The notes beneath the pieces were generated by a model. The model made no database searches. It was not told where the DNA came from and saw only the letters and a list, made by a program, of their open reading frames with translations. A DNA stretch of 47,652 bases from Caulobacter endophyticus. GTDB taxonomy: Bacteria > Pseudomonadota > Alphaproteobacteria > Caulobacterales > Caulobacteraceae. Positions 44,545-47,652 of the stretch are shown here, piece after piece (the stretch's first letter is position 1; every line of letters starts with the position of its first letter). The position numbers and the translations under genes were made by a program. Where the stretch lies: NCBI RefSeq assembly GCF_029543245.1, contig NZ_JARQWV010000036.1, positions 1 through 47,652 on the forward strand, written 5' to 3'.

Positions 44545-44839
44545 GGCCTGGGCGCCACATCAATGGATCTATTGTTCGTTTACTGATGATTATTTGGGTA
44601 AGGTCTGACTTACTTAGTGCGTGCTCGCCCGGAATGGGTGCGATTTTCGACCGTTGAACGCCAGTATATTGCCGTTATCGGAAAATCGATTTCTTCAGTA
44701 AATGCAGCGCCTAAGTCGCGCTTCATCTTGGCGTAACGCCAGTCGTCGTGAAAAATTCAAGCAATAGCGCGGGTTTTTTGTGGCCTTCCCGTTACATCGC
44801 GGCGTAGGCAGCGCCCCTATAAATACAGGGGATAGACCT
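44545..44839 (+). promoter_or_regulatory. Upstream region of the fourth TonB receptor
   Basis: An A/T-rich region of about 295 bases without a gene. It contains an inverted repeat TGGCGT-A-ACGCCA (44729-44741) and a T6 run (44774-44779). A small hairpin that holds the ribosome-binding site lies at 44814-44831. No clear -35/-10 pair was identified. Confidence 0.45.
44814..44831 (+). promoter_or_regulatory. Hairpin covering the ribosome-binding site of the fourth TonB receptor
   Basis: CCCCT (44814-44818) can pair with AGGGG (44827-44831), leaving an 8-base A/U-rich loop. AGGGG is the only Shine-Dalgarno candidate, eight bases before the ATG at 44840, so folding would hide it. The stem is short and could open with temperature or when bound by a ligand or protein. 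Confidence 0.5.
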
Positions 44840-47089
44840 ATGAACCATCGCCACACCTGGCTTGCTCTGTCGGTAAGCGGCCTTGCGCTGCTGGCCTCGG
44901 CGCCGGCCCTGGCCCAAGCCTCCGACGCCACGATCACCGAAGAGATCGTCGTCACCGCCCAGCGTCGCAGCGAGAACATCCGCGACGTTCCGTTCGCGGT
45001 CACCGCCCTGGGCGACAAGACCCTGAGCGCCGTCTCCGCCGGCGGCGGCGACGTGCTGTCGCTCTCGGCCCGCGTGCCCAGCCTGCAGATCGAAAGCTCG
45101 AACGGCCGCTATGCGCCGCGCTTCTACATCCGCGGCCTCGGCAACGTGGACTTCGACTTCAACGCCTCGCAGCCGGTCTCGGTCGTGCTCGACGACGTGG
45201 TGCTCGAGAACGTCTTCCTGAAGGGCTTCCCGCTGTTCGACGTCCAGCAGGTGGAAGTGCTGCGCGGCCCGCAGGGCACGCTGTTCGGCCGCAACACCCC
45301 GGCCGGCGTGGTCAAGATCGACAGCGTCAAGCCGACCGACAGCTTCGGCGGCTTCGGCTCGCTGGCCTATGGCAACCTGGGCGCGGTGCGCGCCGAGACC
45401 GGCGTGACCATTCCGGTGAGCGACACCCTGTCGGTGCGCGTGGCCGGCCTGTGGAACCATCGCGACGACTGGGTCAACAACGCCTACAATCCCTCGTTCG
45501 CCGGCGACGGCGACGACCTGGGCGGCTTCGACGACGTCGCCGCCCGCGTGCACGTGGCCTTCAAGCCGACCGATCGCCTGTCGACCCTGCTGACCCTGCA
45601 AGCCCGCGACTACATCGGCACCGGCACGCTGAACCGCGCCAACGTGCTGACCAAGGGCTCCAACGAGCTGAACAGCAATTTCGACCGCGACACGGTCTAT
45701 TACGACGGCGGCCGCAATAACCCGCAGAAGCAGCACACCACCTCGCAGAGCCTGCAGGCGGCCTACGACTTCGGCCCGGTCACCCTGACCGGCGTGGTCA
45801 GCGCCTATCAGGGCCGCTCGTCGGGTGACGGCGATATCGACGGCGGCGTGGCCTCGGCCGCGGCGACCGCGCCCTACAAGACGCCGTTCAATTCCGAGAC
45901 CGGCACCCTGTCGAGCGATCTCGACCAGAAGACCATCGAAGTGCGCCTGGCCTCGAACGGCGACGGCCGTTTCGGCTGGCAGGTCGGCGCGTTCTTCTGG
46001 GACGAGCGCTTCAACCTCGTCTCGGGCACCTTCAACGGCACCGGCGGCCTGGCCCCGACCGTGATCGGCGACATCGTCCAGCGTTCGGAATCCTGGTCGG
46101 TGTTCGGCCAGGCCAACTACAAGGTCACCGACGCCCTGAAGATCACCGGCGGCCTGCGCTACACCGAAGACAGCCGCGACTTCTCGGGCGACCGGATCAT
46201 CCCGGTCGGCAGCACCAGCACGGCCCGTCCGCTGTTCGACGTGCGTCGTTCGGTCGGCGACGAGCAGGTCAGCTGGGACCTGAGCGCCCTCTATGAGGTC
46301 AACGGCGACCTGAACGTCTTCGCCCGCGTCGCCAAGGGCTATCGCGGTCCGTCGCTCCAGGGCCGCATCACCTCGTCGGACCTGATCACGGCCGCCAACT
46401 CGGAAACCGTGATGTCTTACGAGGCCGGCCTGAAGTCGCGCCTGTGGGAAGGGCGCGCGCGCCTGAACGCCACGGCCTACTACTACGAGGTCTCCGACCC
46501 GCAGTTCACGGCCATCGGCGGCGAGGGCAACTTCAACCAGCTGATCAACGCCGACAAGGGCGTGGGCTACGGCTTCGAGCTGGACGGCGACGTCTATCTC
46601 GGCGCCGGCTTCAGCCTGGCCGGCGGGTTCGCCTACAATCACACCGAGATCAAGGACAAGGACCTGCTGGTCGCCTTCTGCGGCGCCAACTGCACCGTGA
46701 CCGATCCGATCGTGACCGTGGGCACGACGCGCCGCGCCAATATCGACGGCAACCCGTTCCCGCAGGCCCCGAAGTACACGGCCAACATCACGCTGAACTA
46801 CGTGCATGGCCTGGGTAACGGCACCGAGCTGTTCGCCTCGACGGACTGGGTCCTCCAGAAGGACTTCAACCTGTTCCTCTACGAGTCGGTCGAGTTCATG
46901 CAGGACACCAGCTTCGAGGGCGGCGCCCGCGCCGGCTGGCGTGATCCGGTCAAGGGTCTGGAAGCGGCGGTCTATGTCCGTAACCTGACCGATGAAGCCA
47001 ACGTCATCGGCGCGATCGACTTCAACAACCTGACGGCCTTCGTCAACGAACCGCGCACCTACGGCGTGCAGGTGACGAAGCGATTCTAA
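44840..47089 (+). CDS. TonB-dependent receptor
   Basis: A 749-residue outer-membrane receptor. Signal peptide about 1-25 (ending ALA/QA), EEIVVTAQRR (34-43), plug with VEVLRGPQGTLFGRNTPAGVVKI, and a barrel ending QVTKRF with terminal Phe. It belongs to the same general group as the receptor at 32877 and lacks an STN domain. The ATG at 44840 starts the signal peptide; the frame is open 20 codons upstream. It is separated from the STN receptor by about 295 bases with its own leader, so it is probably a separate transcript. Substrate unknown. Confidence 0.92.
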   Translation: MNHRHTWLALSVSGLALLASAPALAQASDATITEEIVVTAQRRSENIRDVPFAVTALGDKTLSAVSAGGGDVLSLSARVPSLQIESSNGRYAPRFYIRGLGNVDFDFNASQPVSVVLDDVVLENVFLKGFPLFDVQQVEVLRGPQGTLFGRNTPAGVVKIDSVKPTDSFGGFGSLAYGNLGAVRAETGVTIPVSDTLSVRVAGLWNHRDDWVNNAYNPSFAGDGDDLGGFDDVAARVHVAFKPTDRLSTLLTLQARDYIGTGTLNRANVLTKGSNELNSNFDRDTVYYDGGRNNPQKQHTTSQSLQAAYDFGPVTLTGVVSAYQGRSSGDGDIDGGVASAAATAPYKTPFNSETGTLSSDLDQKTIEVRLASNGDGRFGWQVGAFFWDERFNLVSGTFNGTGGLAPTVIGDIVQRSESWSVFGQANYKVTDALKITGGLRYTEDSRDFSGDRIIPVGSTSTARPLFDVRRSVGDEQVSWDLSALYEVNGDLNVFARVAKGYRGPSLQGRITSSDLITAANSETVMSYEAGLKSRLWEGRARLNATAYYYEVSDPQFTAIGGEGNFNQLINADKGVGYGFELDGDVYLGAGFSLAGGFAYNHTEIKDKDLLVAFCGANCTVTDPIVTVGTTRRANIDGNPFPQAPKYTANITLNYVHGLGNGTELFASTDWVLQKDFNLFLYESVEFMQDTSFEGGARAGWRDPVKGLEAAVYVRNLTDEANVIGAIDFNNLTAFVNEPRTYGVQVTKRF

Positions 47090-47100
47090 GACTGACGGCC

Positions 47101-47128
47101 CCGGCGGCGCTTTTCGAAGCGCCGCCGG
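47101..47128 (+). terminator. UUCG-loop hairpin after the fourth TonB receptor
   Basis: A perfect 12-bp stem CCGGCGGCGCTT/AAGCGCCGCCGG closed by the extra-stable tetraloop TTCG, 12 bases beyond the stop codon. There is no T tract, so it may act as a strong 3' stabilising structure or a weak terminator. Confidence 0.7.
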
Positions 47129-47375
47129 TGATCCGGGATTCGTCCCGATCTGCGATTTCCGGCGCGTGATCAGCGCCGAAGCGGCGTCGTTTCGACGGCC
47201 GATTCCCGCCGAAGCCGGCGGATGACTCGATTTTCCATCTCCTGTTCGACGGTTTTCCCGCCCGACGCCCGTTCGCGGGCGAGGGGAGGGGGCTTATTCC
47301 GTCCGCTTCCGTCCATATGCGGCGGGCTTTTCGGGCGGTTCGCGAAGAAAATCGTCAAAGTGCGTTTCGGTGCGC

Positions 47376-47404
47376 TTGACTCAAAAAGGGCTCCCGCATA
47401 AACA
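47376..47404 (+). promoter_or_regulatory. Sigma-70-like promoter, upstream copy
   Basis: TTGACT (47376-47381), a 17-base spacer and TAAACA (47399-47404), followed by a GC-rich start region. It fits the housekeeping promoter pattern and lies about 175 bases before a second, similar promoter in the same direction. Confidence 0.5.
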
Positions 47405-47550
47405 CCGCCCTCCCGACGCGGCCCGCCGCTTCGGGGGCTCATTCGAAGCTTTCTTCTCTTTCCGAGGCGCTGAAGTCCTTTCGGCGCCAAGGAGTGGTTC
47501 GGCCTCCTTCCGAGGCGGAACGGTCTGGAAAAGAAAGTTGAAAATAGAGT

Positions 47551-47578
47551 TTGACAAAATGAGGCGCTGGTTTAAATA
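47551..47578 (+). promoter_or_regulatory. Sigma-70-like promoter, downstream copy (possible rrn promoter)
   Basis: TTGACA (47551-47556), a 16-base spacer and TAAATA (47573-47578), followed at once by the GC-rich GCCGCCTCCG. A consensus -35 and a GC-rich discriminator are typical of growth-regulated rRNA and tRNA promoters. The sequence just upstream is A-rich, resembling an UP element. Confidence 0.6.
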
Positions 47579-47638
47579 GCCGCCTCCGCCGACACCGGGC
47601 GCTAAACGGTGGGGCCGCTCCCCGGTTACGGAGGCGGC
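47579..47638 (+). other. GC-rich two-part leader hairpin
   Basis: Outer arms GCCGCCTCCG (47579-47588) and CGGAGGCGGC (47629-47638) are perfectly complementary, and inner arms ACCGGG (47594-47599) and CCCGGT (47621-47626) extend the stem. It starts right at the expected transcription start of the downstream promoter, so it is a 5' leader structure, possibly for rRNA processing or antitermination. Confidence 0.55.
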
Positions 47639-47652
47639 TCGGAGCTTCGGCT

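Larger units (their letters stand above)
47129..47652. other. Long region without protein genes at the right edge
   Basis: No credible coding sequence is visible in about 520 bases. The right part carries two sigma-70-like promoters in tandem on the plus strand (47376-47404 and 47551-47578) and a GC-rich leader hairpin (47579-47638). This layout suggests that a stable RNA operon begins beyond the window. Confidence 0.5.

Noticed and set aside
47170..47490. A 106-codon minus-strand frame in the right-edge gap
   Set aside because: No recognisable domain, no ribosome-binding site, and it runs through the promoter-like sequences. Probably not a gene.

Overview
This is a GC-rich, gene-dense window from an alphaproteobacterial chromosome, most likely Caulobacter or a close relative. 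The reasons are an xseB/ispA/dxs block next to flagellar genes in the order flgH-flgA-flgG-flgF and a divergent fliL-fliM set, a CtrA-type half-site (TTAACCAT) and a textbook sigma-54 promoter between flgF and fliL, four large TonB-dependent receptors in the right third, and many dispersed GC-rich palindromes. As I recall, the dxs-to-fliM order matches the Caulobacter crescentus chromosome; I could not check this.

Layout. 1-3150: a FadL-type outer-membrane porin and an SDR of the multifunctional-enzyme beta-oxidation type, both on the minus strand. 3150-6050: a minus-strand membrane-fusion/ATPase/permease exporter operon, divergent from a secreted S46 dipeptidyl-peptidase (6269-8338). 8650-13260: a four-EF-hand protein, a concentrative nucleoside transporter, a small DUF559 endonuclease-like gene held between two inverted palindromic repeats, a glutathione transferase and a histone-deacetylase-family amidohydrolase. 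13300-17420: a histidine phosphatase followed by xseB, a CsaA-type protein, ispA and dxs, which supply isoprenoid precursors. 17560-27545: a small lipoprotein, then the flagellar genes. The minus-strand set makes the L-ring, the P-ring chaperone and distal/proximal rod parts. The plus-strand set makes FliL, the C-ring protein FliM, a DUF6468-like membrane protein, a MotE-like protein and a very large periplasmic TPR protein. 27700-30410: a PcaF-type thiolase, a VOC-fold protein, a TesB-like thioesterase and tRNA-Thr(UGU). 30430-36620 (minus strand): a phosphoester module of class A acid phosphatase, PhoD and a TonB receptor, with an unusual regulator carrying two TetR DNA-binding domains in one chain. 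36850-47090 (plus strand): a carbohydrate-type TonB receptor, an ECF/FecI-like sigma factor, FecR, a signal-transducing TonB receptor with an STN domain, and a fourth TonB receptor. 47090-47652: no protein gene, but two tandem sigma-70-like promoters and a GC-rich leader hairpin that suggest a stable RNA (probably rRNA) operon starting just past the edge.

How the genes work together. The exporter, flagellar sets, isoprenoid set and TonB/sigma/FecR set are each compact, with start/stop overlaps or short gaps. The same 14-bp operator pattern, CAAACG-N2-CGTTTG, lies directly in front of both the SDR and the thiolase genes, so one fatty-acid/CoA-responsive TetR-type repressor probably controls both. 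Six inverted pairs of REP-like palindromes from three sequence families lie at or near gene 3' ends. All six have hairpins outside and tails inside, and one pair encloses the DUF559 gene.

Start codons were chosen from ribosome-binding sites, signal peptides and overlaps. Several are GTG or TTG.
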